Source: Geothrix sp. (GTDB lineage: Bacteria; Acidobacteriota; Holophagae; Holophagales; Holophagaceae). From it: a stretch of DNA of 64,000 nucleotides. Every line of letters starts with the position of its first letter. The stretch's first letter is position 1. The position numbers and the translations under genes are program-made. The notes beneath the pieces were generated by a model, which saw only the letters and a list, made by a program, of their open reading frames with translations, had not been told where the DNA came from and did no database searches. Where the stretch lies: positions 1 to 64,000 of the forward strand of contig JAUXSE010000055.1 in NCBI GenBank assembly GCA_030681515.1. The letters are read 5' to 3'. Shown here piece by piece: positions 46,320 to 56,535 of the stretch.

Positions 46320-46832
46320 TCAGTCCTTTTGTCCCTCTGGGAGGGCCTGATCCGGTCCCTCGCCCGGTGCGCCTGGAAAGACGGCCCAGAGGGTGCCGGA
46401 CCAGGGCGCCTCCCGGGGCTGTCTGGCGATGATCCCCGTGAGCCGGCCTTCGCAGCGAAGTTCGATCCTTCCTCCTGCGCGAACCTCCATGACGAGCGCG
46501 CGGGTGTGGGTCTTCTGGGTGGCGGCCCAGTTGTCCGGATAGGCGCCGGAGGCCTTGCGGTGGATGTTGAGCATGTAGATGGAGCCGTTCTTCAGCACCG
46601 TGAGGTCAAGCTGGAAATCCGGTGTGCCGTCCTTGGCCACCAGCCTCCCCTGCAGTTTCACGGCGCCGGGCAGCCCGCCTTTGGCGGGGGCCGAGCGGAG
46701 GTTCATCAACTCGAACCGGTAGAGGGTATTGCCGATCTTCAGATCTCCACCACCCTGTGGCTTCACATCAACCACCTGAGCGTGGAGTGCGACACAAAGG
46801 ACGAGAGAGGGCAGGGGGCTTGGGAAGTTCAT
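46320..46832 (-). CDS. Predicted secreted protein, function unknown
   Basis: 170 residues with a short signal peptide (FPSPLPSLVLCVALHAQ). The mature part is beta-rich (GNTLYRFELMNLRS, LQGRLVAKDGTPDFQLDLTVLKNGSIYML) with a Pro/Gly-rich C-terminal end. No family recognised. It is the first gene of a two-gene unit with the UbiA-type enzyme and divergent from ppiB. Confidence 0.68.
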   Translation of the reverse strand: MNFPSPLPSLVLCVALHAQVVDVKPQGGGDLKIGNTLYRFELMNLRSAPAKGGLPGAVKLQGRLVAKDGTPDFQLDLTVLKNGSIYMLNIHRKASGAYPDNWAATQKTHTRALVMEVRAGGRIELRCEGRLTGIIARQPREAPWSGTLWAVFPGAPGEGPDQALPEGQKD

Positions 46833-46889
46833 GCTGTCTCCGGAAGGACTGTCTCTATATCCTGGTGGTTTGACTCAGAGAGGTGAACC

Positions 46890-47351
46890 ATGACCCGCGT
46901 GCTCTTCCAGACCGACAAGGGCGACATTAACCTGGAACTCTTCCCGAAGGAGGCCCCGGTTACCGTGGCGAACTTCGTGAAACTCATTGAAGCCGGCTTC
47001 TATGATGGCCTGGCCTTCCATCGCGTCATCCCCGACTTCGTCATCCAGGGCGGATGCCCCAACACCAAGGCTGGCGCCTCCGGCATGCCCGGTACGGGTG
47101 GTCCCGGCTGGAAGATCAAGTGCGAGACGGCGGGCAACCCCCACAAGCACAAGCTGGGCGCCGTCTCCATGGCCCACGCCGGGAAGGACACCGGCGGCAG
47201 CCAGTTCTTCATCTGCAACGGCGGCGCCCCCAGCCACCTCGACGGTGTCCACACGGTCTTCGGCCAGTGCGCGGCGGACGCCGACATCCAGGTGGTGAAG
47301 GCCATCAAGGCCAACGACCGGATCGTCAAGGCGATGGTGGTGGAGGCGTAG
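46890..47351 (+). CDS. ppiB: Cytosolic cyclophilin-type peptidyl-prolyl isomerase
   Basis: 153 residues without signal peptide. Cyclophilin motifs: [34 protein letters not shown] and HTVFGQC. It catalyses proline isomerisation in the cytosol and complements the exported cyclophilin at 15.5 kb. An AGAGGTGAACC site precedes the ATG. A strong hairpin follows. Confidence 0.95.
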   Translation: MTRVLFQTDKGDINLELFPKEAPVTVANFVKLIEAGFYDGLAFHRVIPDFVIQGGCPNTKAGASGMPGTGGPGWKIKCETAGNPHKHKLGAVSMAHAGKDTGGSQFFICNGGAPSHLDGVHTVFGQCAADADIQVVKAIKANDRIVKAMVVEA

Positions 47352-47367
47352 CCGGCCTTTGGTCCTG

Positions 47368-47402
47368 CGCAGAATCGGGCGGCAAAGCCGCCCGATTCTG
47401 CG
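47368..47402. terminator. Strong hairpin between ppiB and tag
   Basis: A perfect 16-base stem (47368-47383 with 47387-47402) closes a three-base loop AAA. No T run follows on the plus strand, so termination would need Rho or the stem itself; the stem ends in TTCTGCG. Likely an atypical terminator for ppiB. Confidence 0.65.
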
Positions 47403-47430
47403 TCAAGAAAAGAATGGGGAGGGGGGAGGC

Positions 47431-48012
47431 GTGACTGGGCTTGACCGGCGGGAACGAATCCGCTGCGGGTGGTGCGGCACGGATCCCGCCTACATCGCCT
47501 ATCACGATGAAGAGTGGGGCGTCCCCGCCCACGACGACCGGCACCTCTTCGAGATGCTGATCCTGGAGGGCGCCCAGGCGGGGCTCAGCTGGATCACGAT
47601 CCTCCGGAAGCGCGAAGCCTACCGGAAGGCCTTCCTGGGCTTCGATCCCGTCCGCGTGGCGGCCCTGTCGGACCTGGATCTCGAAGCCAGGCTCCTGGAT
47701 TCCGGCATCGTGAGGAATCGCCTGAAGGTCTTCTCGGCCCGGGACAACGCCCGGGCCTTCCTGGAAGTGCAGCGCGAATCCGGGAGCTTCGATGCCTTCC
47801 TCTGGTCCTTCGTGGGCGCAAGCCCGAAGGTGAACCATCCGAAGACCCTGGCCGAGGTCCCGTCCGTGGCGCCGGAGGCCGTGATCCTGAGCAAGGCCCT
47901 CATGAAGCGGGGCTTCCGATTCGTCGGGCCCACCATCATGTATGCCTACATGCAGGCCGTCGGCATGGTGGACGACCATGTGGCCACCTGCTGGAAGCGG
48001 CGCGGAACCTGA
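47431..48012 (+). CDS. tag: DNA-3-methyladenine glycosylase I
   Basis: About 193 residues. Tag hallmarks: RCGWCGTDPAYIAYHDEEWGVPAHDDRHLFEMLILEGAQAGLSWITIL at the N-terminus, then GFDPVRVAALSD and the zinc-site region near the end (HVATCWKR). It removes 3-methyladenine from alkylated DNA. GTG at 47431 follows GGGGGAGGC; the frame is open further upstream across the hairpin. Confidence 0.94.
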   Translation: MTGLDRRERIRCGWCGTDPAYIAYHDEEWGVPAHDDRHLFEMLILEGAQAGLSWITILRKREAYRKAFLGFDPVRVAALSDLDLEARLLDSGIVRNRLKVFSARDNARAFLEVQRESGSFDAFLWSFVGASPKVNHPKTLAEVPSVAPEAVILSKALMKRGFRFVGPTIMYAYMQAVGMVDDHVATCWKRRGT

Positions 48013-48060
48013 CTCGCGGAGCGGGCCCCGGGCCGGTAGACTGGAAGGCTCGGAGCCCCC

Positions 48061-49962
<1,902 letters not shown>

Positions 49963-49976
49963 CTTTTTTTGCCGGC

Positions 49977-50029
49977 GAGGAACGGTGAACAAGAAGGCCG
50001 CTTACTCACCGTTCCTCACTGTTCCTCAC
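49977..50029. repeat. Inverted and direct repeat after metG
   Basis: GAGGAACGGTGA (49977-49988) is perfectly inverted at 50006-50017, with a 17-base loop; the right arm is followed by a near-copy (TGTTCCTCAC) repeated in tandem. It overlaps the 5-prime end of the next open frame. Confidence 0.65.
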
Positions 50030-50383
50030 AGGTTTTCTCTTGAGGTTCTCTTGGCTATTCCGGTTCTTGGTTTCGAAGCTGAGATCCTTTCCGATGCCCC
50101 CTTCGAGGTCGTGTGCGCCCGCCTACGGGAGCCCGCCTCCCTGAAGTGCCTGTGCCCCTTCGGGCCGTGGACCCTCACAGAAGACGGTGGGCAACTCGTG
50201 CTTTCCTGGACCCGCTCGCGCTTGGGGTCAAAGGAAGTCGGAGAGTTGCGCGTTTTGCCCCATGAGCGTGGGGTGCATCTGCGTCTTGAGGCCCGGCACA
50301 GGGGCTGGGTGGCCTTCTGTACCTTTGGAATCCTCCGCTGGCACGCGGATCGCCTGCTGGACCGTTTCGTGGAGGAATTGTGA
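49985..50383 (+). CDS. Hypothetical protein
   Basis: Up to 132 residues, no recognised family. The core is EAEILSDAPFEVVCARLREPASLKCLCPFGPWTLTEDGGQLVLSWTRSRLG, then a C-terminal helix (WHADRLLDRFVEEL); the layout of strands with a long C-terminal helix faintly recalls START/SRPBCC folds, a guess only. The GTG at 49985 lies inside a repeat; a TTG at 50051 with GAGGTTCTC upstream, giving 110 residues, is equally or more likely. Its stop overlaps the xth ATG. Confidence 0.6.
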   Translation: MNKKAAYSPFLTVPHRFSLEVLLAIPVLGFEAEILSDAPFEVVCARLREPASLKCLCPFGPWTLTEDGGQLVLSWTRSRLGSKEVGELRVLPHERGVHLRLEARHRGWVAFCTFGILRWHADRLLDRFVEEL

Positions 50384-51159
50384 TGCGCTTCTACAGCTGG
50401 AATGTGAACGGTTTCCGCTCGGTCCTGAAGAAGGGCTTCATGGACTGGCTGGAGGTGACCGAGCCCGATGTGCTCTCGCTCCAGGAGATCCGCTGCGAAT
50501 GGGAAGAGGTGGACCTCGCCGTCCGCCGTCAGCTGGAGAGCGCCTACGATGTCTGCTGGTTTCCCGCCACGAGCAAGAAGGGCTATGCGGGCTCGGCCAC
50601 GCTCACGAAGAAGGAGCTTGGCTTCAGCCATGCCAAAGGCCTGGGCATCGAAGGCTACGATGCCGAAGGACGGATGATCGTGTCCCGGAAGGACCAGCTC
50701 GTCTTCATCGCGGGCTATTTCCCGAACGCCTCCCAGGGGCTGGTGCGCCTTCCCTTCAAGCGCCAGTTCGCCAAGGATCTCGCGGGCATCCTGGCCAGGC
50801 ATCACGCCGCGGGCGATCAGGTGATCCTCACGGGCGATCTGAACGTGGCCCCCGAGGAGATTGACCTCGCCCGCCCCAAGGACAACACCAGGAATCCCGG
50901 TTTCACGCCCGAGGAGCGCGAAGACTTCAAGCTCTACCTGGGCGCGGGCCTGGCGGATGTGCTGCGGGAGCGGAACCCGGGCGTGCCGGGCCTCTACACC
51001 TGGTGGACTGCCCGCGGCGGAGCGCGCGAGCGGAACGTGGGCTGGAGGATTGATCTGTTCCTGGCCAGCCGGCTGCTGATGGATCGCGTGAAGGACGCCC
51101 GCATCCACGCCGATGTGCTGGGCTCCGACCACTGCCCCATCAGCCTCGAATTGACTTGA
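50383..51159 (+). CDS. xthA: Exodeoxyribonuclease III
   Basis: 258 residues. The EEP-nuclease fold is clear: RFYSWNVNGFRSVLKKGF, metal-binding Glu in VLSLQEIRCEWEE, LTGDLNVAPEEIDLARPKDN (Asp and Asn) and C-terminal VLGSDHCPISLEL (catalytic His). It repairs abasic sites and trims 3-prime blocks. ATG at 50383 overlaps the preceding stop. A long palindromic terminator follows. Confidence 0.96.
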   Translation: MRFYSWNVNGFRSVLKKGFMDWLEVTEPDVLSLQEIRCEWEEVDLAVRRQLESAYDVCWFPATSKKGYAGSATLTKKELGFSHAKGLGIEGYDAEGRMIVSRKDQLVFIAGYFPNASQGLVRLPFKRQFAKDLAGILARHHAAGDQVILTGDLNVAPEEIDLARPKDNTRNPGFTPEEREDFKLYLGAGLADVLRERNPGVPGLYTWWTARGGARERNVGWRIDLFLASRLLMDRVKDARIHADVLGSDHCPISLELT

Positions 51160-51170
51160 TCTTTACCTAA

Positions 51171-51214
51171 CGCCAAAAGGTAAGGGCCCCGATCGGGGCC
51201 CTTACCTTTTGGCG
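51171..51214. terminator. Perfect 44-base palindrome, bidirectional terminator
   Basis: CGCCAAAAGG-type arms form a completely self-complementary 44-base palindrome (22+22) between the convergent ends of xth and the TPR gene. AAAA and TTTT tracts lie inside the stem, so a U-rich segment is transcribed from either side. It should terminate both transcripts. Confidence 0.85.
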
Positions 51215-51221
51215 CAGATGC

Positions 51222-52244
51222 CTACTTAATGTTTTTCAGCGAAGGATCCTTCAGCATCTCCTTGATCTCAGAAGCTTTTTCGCCCGTGGGGGAGATCTCG
51301 AGGTACTTGAGGAAGTGCTGCCTGGTTCCCTTGAGGTTCATGTTGGAGTACTCGACCATTCCGAGCAGGTAGTGGGCCTTGGCGTACTGGGGATCCACCT
51401 CAAGGGCTTTCATCAGGTGGGCCTTGGCCTCCTTGGTCTTGCCATCGTTGAACGCGGCAACGCCCTTGTTGTAGATGACATCTACATTCGGTCCCTGCAG
51501 GGTCTCCAGCATGGCGGAGTACTTCTGCTCGGCGGCCTTATCGCCCTTGGCCTTGCTGGTCTCGATGAGCCCGGCGATCACCCGCTCATCCTTGGGGTTC
51601 CGTTCCAGGGCCTTCAGGAGGTAGGGCTCGCCGTCCTCTTTTTTGGTCCCGGCCTGGGCGAGGCAGATGCCCAGCACGCGCTCGATCTTCAGGATTTCGG
51701 GAGCCAGGTCAGCCTTGGCCTGCTCGTCCTTCAGCTTCTCCTTGGCCTCGACAAGGGTCTTGTAGGCCTTGTCCAGGTGGGGCAGGGCCTCATCGTACTT
51801 GCCGTCGTTGTAGAGCGGAATGGCGAGGTTGAAGGCATCGCGGCCCTCCGCATCCAGGATCTGTCCCGGATCCTCCGAGGCGACCGGGGTGCCGCCAGCC
51901 GGCACGGCCAGGGTACGGGCCTCCGCGGGGGTGAGGAGGGTGATGTTCTTGATGATGACATCCGCGAGGGGAACCTTGATCCGCTCCTGGTAATCCACAT
52001 AGCCCTCGGCGCTGGCGGTGAGATCGAATTCCTTGGGTTCCAGGCCAACCTGGAGGTAGTTCCCCGACTTGTCGGGGAACAGATCCTTGCTCCAGTTGCG
52101 GTCGGTGCGCTTGAGATTGACCTTGGCGCCGGGAACCGCCTTGCCTTCCTTGTTGAGGACCTTGCCGGAGATCCGACCGGTCTGTTCAGCCTGGATGGAC
52201 ATACAGGCCGCGGGGAGCAGCAGGGTGAGAATCAGACGTCGCAT
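51222..52244 (-). CDS. Exported carboxypeptidase-regulatory-like and TPR protein
   Basis: About 340 residues. Signal peptide (RRLILTLLLPAACMSIQA), then a carboxypeptidase-regulatory-like beta domain (TGRISGKVLNKEGKAVPGAKVNLKR, about 23-95), and TPR units in the C-terminal two thirds, for example AFNLAIPLYNDGKYDEALPHLDKAYKTL, YNKGVAAFNDGKTKEAKAHLMKALEVDPQYAKAHYLLG. Likely a periplasmic scaffold; no catalytic motif. GGAGGAAGAACC precedes the ATG at 52244. Confidence 0.85.
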   Translation of the reverse strand: MRRLILTLLLPAACMSIQAEQTGRISGKVLNKEGKAVPGAKVNLKRTDRNWSKDLFPDKSGNYLQVGLEPKEFDLTASAEGYVDYQERIKVPLADVIIKNITLLTPAEARTLAVPAGGTPVASEDPGQILDAEGRDAFNLAIPLYNDGKYDEALPHLDKAYKTLVEAKEKLKDEQAKADLAPEILKIERVLGICLAQAGTKKEDGEPYLLKALERNPKDERVIAGLIETSKAKGDKAAEQKYSAMLETLQGPNVDVIYNKGVAAFNDGKTKEAKAHLMKALEVDPQYAKAHYLLGMVEYSNMNLKGTRQHFLKYLEISPTGEKASEIKEMLKDPSLKNIK

Positions 52245-52430
52245 GGTTCTTCCTCCAAACCCATCCATCGTTCCACAGGGCTGCCCTGGCGCCGAGTGCT
52301 TTTCGTCAAGATCACGCCACGCGCGGGATTCTCCCCCCGCGGAGGGCCGCCTTCCCAGGCTGGGTGCAGGAAAAATCGGGCTGTGGTAGGCTTCCCGGCA
52401 GACAAGTCCTGAAAGCGTTCGAGGTAGCCC

Positions 52431-52718
52431 ATGAATCCAGCGGTGCCGGAAGCATCATTGACGGCCCTGATGCACCTCCTGACTGAACAGGCCTTGATGG
52501 CGCTGGGCGTCCCCCATCCGATGATGAAGGATGCGCCCCCGGCAAACCCGGTGGTGGCGCGGTTCTATGTGGATCTGCTCACCGTGCTCAAGGAAAAGAC
52601 CGAGGGGGCCCGGACGGATCCGGAGAGCCGCCAGCTGGATGAAATCCTGTACGAACTGCGCATGCGCGCGATGGACCTCCAGCCCGCCGCGGAAGCGCCT
52701 GCGGTCCCGAAGCCATGA
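52431..52718 (+). CDS. DUF1844 protein
   Basis: 95 residues. The helical core MHLLTEQALMALGVPHP, VARFYVDLLTVLKEKTEG and QLDEILYELRMRAMDL matches the DUF1844 family, small cytosolic proteins of unknown role found mostly in Acidobacteria, Deltaproteobacteria and relatives. Its stop overlaps the following gene's ATG as ATGA, so it is translationally coupled to the large membrane protein. See the finding on this trio. Confidence 0.85.
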   Translation: MNPAVPEASLTALMHLLTEQALMALGVPHPMMKDAPPANPVVARFYVDLLTVLKEKTEGARTDPESRQLDEILYELRMRAMDLQPAAEAPAVPKP

Positions 52719-54589
52719 GCGCGAGGAGGCTCGGCATGAGATTCTGGCGGACCGCATCCATGGCGGCCATGGCGGCACTGCTCGCGGCAGCCCCGGCCCA
52801 GGTTCCGGACCTTCCCGCGGCTCCGGTCCGGGCGGCGGCGGAAACGATCCCGGCCATCGCCCTCAGCCATCGGGTGCAGCATCTCATGGACGCCCTGGCC
52901 AAGGGGGATCCGGAGGCTGTCCGGGCCGCCCAGCTGGAAGTGGAGGCGCTCCGGCGCACCTACTCCACGTTGGACGTGGCCCCCCTGGTGGAAGCCATGG
53001 CCTTCTGGGCCCGGCAGCAGGGTGTGGCGGGCAAGGCGGCCCTGGGACTGGAGGGGCTCCAGGCTGTCGAGCGGTGGGCTCCCGATCATCCGACCCTGCT
53101 GGGTACGCGCATCACCCTCATGCGGGAGCAGGGGCTTCAGGGCTGGCTCTGGAGTTTCCCGGACCTGCTCCGGCTTACCAGGTTGCGCATGGAGAACCCG
53201 GCCCACCGCTGGCTCTGGCTGGTCCAGCATCTCGGCATGCTCCGGCTCGCTGCCACCCTCTTGCTGTGGGGATGGGCCCTGACCCTGGGATTGCGGTACC
53301 GGAACGTGCTCCGCCATTTGTGGGAGGAGCCGCTGAAACACCGGGGGCTCGCCCCCATCCTGACCGCCCTGGTGGGTGGGCTGGTATTGAGTGGGCCGGT
53401 CCTTCTGGGCCTGGATCCGATGGTCGCGGCCATGCTGTGGCTCGTCCTGCTGGCGCCGTTCCTGCACGCCGCCGAGGTCAAGGTGACGGCCTTCATCCTG
53501 GTGCTACAGCTGGTCCACCCCGCGCTGGGAGCCCTCGAGCCATGGGCCGCCCGGGAGCCGCGGCCCAGCCTGCTGACGCTCCAGTTGCAGCCCCAGGTGC
53601 ACCCGGTTCCACCCTCGGCGCTGCGGCTCCTGCCGCCCTCGGACCAGGCCTTCCTCGCCGGATGGACCCAGCTCCAGAATCAGGAATGGAAGGCCGCGGA
53701 GGCCTCCTTCCAGGGGCTGGTCGGGCGCCTTCCCGAGCAGGCGGAGGTGCTGAATAACCTGGGGGTGGCCCAATTCCAGTCGGGGGATGTCGCGGCTGCC
53801 GACCAGACGTTCACCCGGGCCCTCGCCGCGGGGCCAAAAATGGAAGTGCTTCTGAATCAGAGCATCCTGGCGTTCAACCGCCTGGATACGGCCCTGGGCG
53901 CCTCCAAGCGGGACGAGGCGCAGATCGCCGCGCCGGAGGCCTATGCGCTCCTGATCGCCCTGAACGATGCCCGCAAGGATGAGCGCACCTATCCGATGCC
54001 CCTCCCCGACACGCCACAACGGGTGCAGGCCCTGGCCGACGCTTCCGGAGAAGGGAAGAGTGCCGCAGCCTTCCATTTCACCGAACCGGCCTTTCTGGCG
54101 GCGCTGCTGATCCCGCTCCTCGGCCTCATCGCCTTTCTCGCCAGGGTGCGGGCCAGCGTCCGCATGGCCCATCCGACCCAGTGCATCCGCTGTGGGGAGC
54201 CCTTCCACACCACGGACAGCCCTGATTCGGAGGTCTGCCCCAAGTGCCACCATCTCTTCGTGCTGCGGGACGGACTCCATGCGGAGAACCGGCGCAAAAA
54301 GCTCGACGAGGTGGCGGACCATCAGCAGGCCACGCGCTGGATCCACAAAACCCTCCTCATTCTGCTCCCAGGCTGTGACCTCGCCTTCCTGGGGGAGACG
54401 CGGGAAGGGTTGATCGAATTCCTGCCCTTCTGCCTCGCGGTGGGCATGGTCCTCGCCACCGGGCGGTCCGTCCGCTATCCGGGCGAGATCCTCGCGGACC
54501 CCACCTCCACCTGGCTGGCGGTGGGCGCGGCGCTGGTGGGGCTCTTCTACCTTCGCTCCTGGCTGAAGCTGATCTTGAGGAGGGCCTGA
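52715..54589 (+). CDS. TPR membrane protein with zinc ribbon
   Basis: 624 residues, unrecognised as a whole. Signal-like N-terminus, helical region to about 160, three or four membrane helices (about 170-275), a soluble TPR-like part (AFLAGWTQLQNQEWKAAEASFQGLVGRLPEQAEVLNNLGVAQFQSGD, about 310-370), a membrane helix near 465, then a zinc ribbon CIRCGEP...CPKCHH (Cys490, Cys493, Cys508, Cys511) and two C-terminal helices. The zinc ribbon would face the cytosol. It sits between DUF1844 and DUF4388 genes with one- to four-base spacing. Confidence 0.78.
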   Translation: MSARRLGMRFWRTASMAAMAALLAAAPAQVPDLPAAPVRAAAETIPAIALSHRVQHLMDALAKGDPEAVRAAQLEVEALRRTYSTLDVAPLVEAMAFWARQQGVAGKAALGLEGLQAVERWAPDHPTLLGTRITLMREQGLQGWLWSFPDLLRLTRLRMENPAHRWLWLVQHLGMLRLAATLLLWGWALTLGLRYRNVLRHLWEEPLKHRGLAPILTALVGGLVLSGPVLLGLDPMVAAMLWLVLLAPFLHAAEVKVTAFILVLQLVHPALGALEPWAAREPRPSLLTLQLQPQVHPVPPSALRLLPPSDQAFLAGWTQLQNQEWKAAEASFQGLVGRLPEQAEVLNNLGVAQFQSGDVAAADQTFTRALAAGPKMEVLLNQSILAFNRLDTALGASKRDEAQIAAPEAYALLIALNDARKDERTYPMPLPDTPQRVQALADASGEGKSAAAFHFTEPAFLAALLIPLLGLIAFLARVRASVRMAHPTQCIRCGEPFHTTDSPDSEVCPKCHHLFVLRDGLHAENRRKKLDEVADHQQATRWIHKTLLILLPGCDLAFLGETREGLIEFLPFCLAVGMVLATGRSVRYPGEILADPTSTWLAVGAALVGLFYLRSWLKLILRRA

Positions 54590-54590
54590 G

Positions 54591-55760
54591 ATGGCACTGG
54601 AAGGATCCCTTCGGGACTTCGACCTCTTCTCCCTGTTCAACATGATCAAGATCCAGGGGAAGAACGGGACCCTGGTGCTCTCCCAGGGCCAGGAGTTCGT
54701 CAAAGTCTTCTTCGAGAATGGCGAGATCGTGGGATGCGATTCGAACCAGGTCCGCATGGAAGACCGTCTGGGCACGATGCTTGTGCGCCTGGGGCGCCTC
54801 ACGGGCGAGGAACTGCTGGCCATGGTCCAGGTGCAGCGCCAGACCCTCAAGCGCATGGGCACGCTGCTGCTGGAGAGCGGCAAGGTCGGGCCCTCGGACC
54901 TGCAGGATGCCCTCTTCGGCCAGGCCACGGCCATCCTCCACCGCACCTTCCGCTGGGTGGAGGGCGATTACCGCTTCGACTCCATGCTTCCGCCGGACCT
55001 GGACCGGGATCATTTCGTGCCGATTCCCGTGGATACGGTGTTGATGGAGGCCGCCCGCATCCAGGACGAATGGCCCGAGGTCGAGCGGCGCCTTCCGGGC
55101 ATGGACATCCCTCTCGGCAAGTCACCGCAGGCCCAGGCTCTGCATCTGGATATCAACCGCGATGTGTCGTTGCTTCTGGATGGCCGGGGCCATGTGCAGC
55201 AAGGGGCCTCCGGGCTCACGCACGAGCAGGAGATGGTGCTTTCCTACTTCGACCATCCCCAGAGCATCAACGACATCGTCCAGGTCAGCCGCTATGAGGA
55301 ACTGGACTCCTGCAAGGCCATCGCCGATCTCATCGAGGCCGGTCTTCTGGAACCGGTTTCTGGCGGTGCCCCGAAGGTTTTGCGCCCCTGGGTGATGGAT
55401 GGACACCCTGATCTCGTGCCCAGGCCATGGGAACCGAGTCCTTTCCTTTGGCTTCTGGTGGCGCTCGGATTCATCCTGCCCCTGGCCCTCTATGTGCCCC
55501 ACCATCGCGGGTCCATGAACATGGGCCTGGCCAGCCTCCAGCCCGTGGACGTGCGCGTGGTCCCCGAGGGGCCGACCCGCCTGCGGCAGGCCTGGGCCCT
55601 CCGGATGGCCGCGCCCAAGGACGGAGGTGTCATGCTGGCGAAGGAACTGGGTCGGCCCCTGGAAGGGAAGAACCCCGTCGCGGATCTGACCCGGCTTCCC
55701 GATCCGATGGCCCCACCTCCCGCGCCGCCCCCCGAGCCCGCCACCCCCTCCAAGCCATAA
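54591..55760 (+). CDS. DUF4388 (PATAN-like) membrane protein
   Basis: 389 residues. The N-terminal domain is DUF4388: LEGSLRDFDLFSLFNMIKIQGKNGTLVL and VFFENGEIVGCDSN. The middle continues with QRQTLKRMGTLLLESGKVGPSDLQDALFGQATAILHRTFRWVEGDYRF, typical of the same group. A single membrane helix (LWLLVALGFILPLALYVP, about 285-303) precedes a C-terminal tail ending in PMAPPPAPPPEPATPSKP, a disordered Pro-rich end. In other bacteria DUF4388 proteins act in gliding/two-component pathways; here the role is unknown. It starts one base after the TPR/zinc-ribbon gene. Confidence 0.82.
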   Translation: MALEGSLRDFDLFSLFNMIKIQGKNGTLVLSQGQEFVKVFFENGEIVGCDSNQVRMEDRLGTMLVRLGRLTGEELLAMVQVQRQTLKRMGTLLLESGKVGPSDLQDALFGQATAILHRTFRWVEGDYRFDSMLPPDLDRDHFVPIPVDTVLMEAARIQDEWPEVERRLPGMDIPLGKSPQAQALHLDINRDVSLLLDGRGHVQQGASGLTHEQEMVLSYFDHPQSINDIVQVSRYEELDSCKAIADLIEAGLLEPVSGGAPKVLRPWVMDGHPDLVPRPWEPSPFLWLLVALGFILPLALYVPHHRGSMNMGLASLQPVDVRVVPEGPTRLRQAWALRMAAPKDGGVMLAKELGRPLEGKNPVADLTRLPDPMAPPPAPPPEPATPSKP

Positions 55761-55769
55761 GGACTTCCG

Positions 55770-56369
55770 ATGTTCGTGCACCAGCGCCAGGGTTCCCTGG
55801 AGGTGATCTGCGGCCCGATGTTTTCAGGCAAGTCCGAGGAGCTCATCCGCCGCATCAAGCGGGCCATCATCGCCAAACAGAAGGTCCAGGTGTTCAAGCC
55901 GGCCCTGGACGATCGCTACGACGCCAGCGCCATCGCCAGCCATAGCCAGTGCAAGCACGACGCCATCCCCGTGAAGGACACGGTGGAACTGGCCCGGCAC
56001 CTGGATCCAGAGGTCGAGGTGGTGGCCCTGGACGAGGTCCAGTTCATGGACGAAGGCTTGATTCCCATCATCGAAGCCCTCGCCGACCGCGGCGTGCGCG
56101 TCATCGCCGGCGGCCTGGATCAGGATTCCAATGGCGAGCCCTTCGGCATCATGCCGCTGCTGCTGGCGAAGGCGGAATACGTCACCAAGCTCCAGGCCAT
56201 CTGCATGGTCTGCGGAGCCCTGGCGGGGCGAACCCAGCGCATGGTGCACACCGGCGGCCAGGTGCTGGTGGGCGCCGCCGAAGCCTACGAGGCCCGCTGC
56301 CGCCACTGCCACGAAGTGCCCCACGCCACGGGCCAGCGGCTGATCGAAGAGCCCGCCCAGGGTTCCTGA
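55770..56369 (+). CDS. tdk: Thymidine kinase
   Basis: 199 residues. Walker [19 protein letters not shown], Walker [12 protein letters not shown], and structural zinc cysteines in [16 protein letters not shown] and RCRHCHEV. It phosphorylates thymidine for salvage. It follows the DUF4388 gene by 10 bases and may be cotranscribed with it, though the link is probably incidental. Confidence 0.96.
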   Translation: MFVHQRQGSLEVICGPMFSGKSEELIRRIKRAIIAKQKVQVFKPALDDRYDASAIASHSQCKHDAIPVKDTVELARHLDPEVEVVALDEVQFMDEGLIPIIEALADRGVRVIAGGLDQDSNGEPFGIMPLLLAKAEYVTKLQAICMVCGALAGRTQRMVHTGGQVLVGAAEAYEARCRHCHEVPHATGQRLIEEPAQGS

Positions 56370-56535
56370 TTTTCCACTTCGTCAAATCGTTCCCCCTCAT
56401 GACACTGATCCGGCCGGTGGCGGGGGATGAGTCCCGGGCCTGGATTTGACAGGGCGGTAGACTGGCCTTGGCGCGCTGCTGCAGCGCCGTTTACCTTTCC
56501 CGCCCGAGGCTTCAGGGCATTCCAGGAGATCTCCC

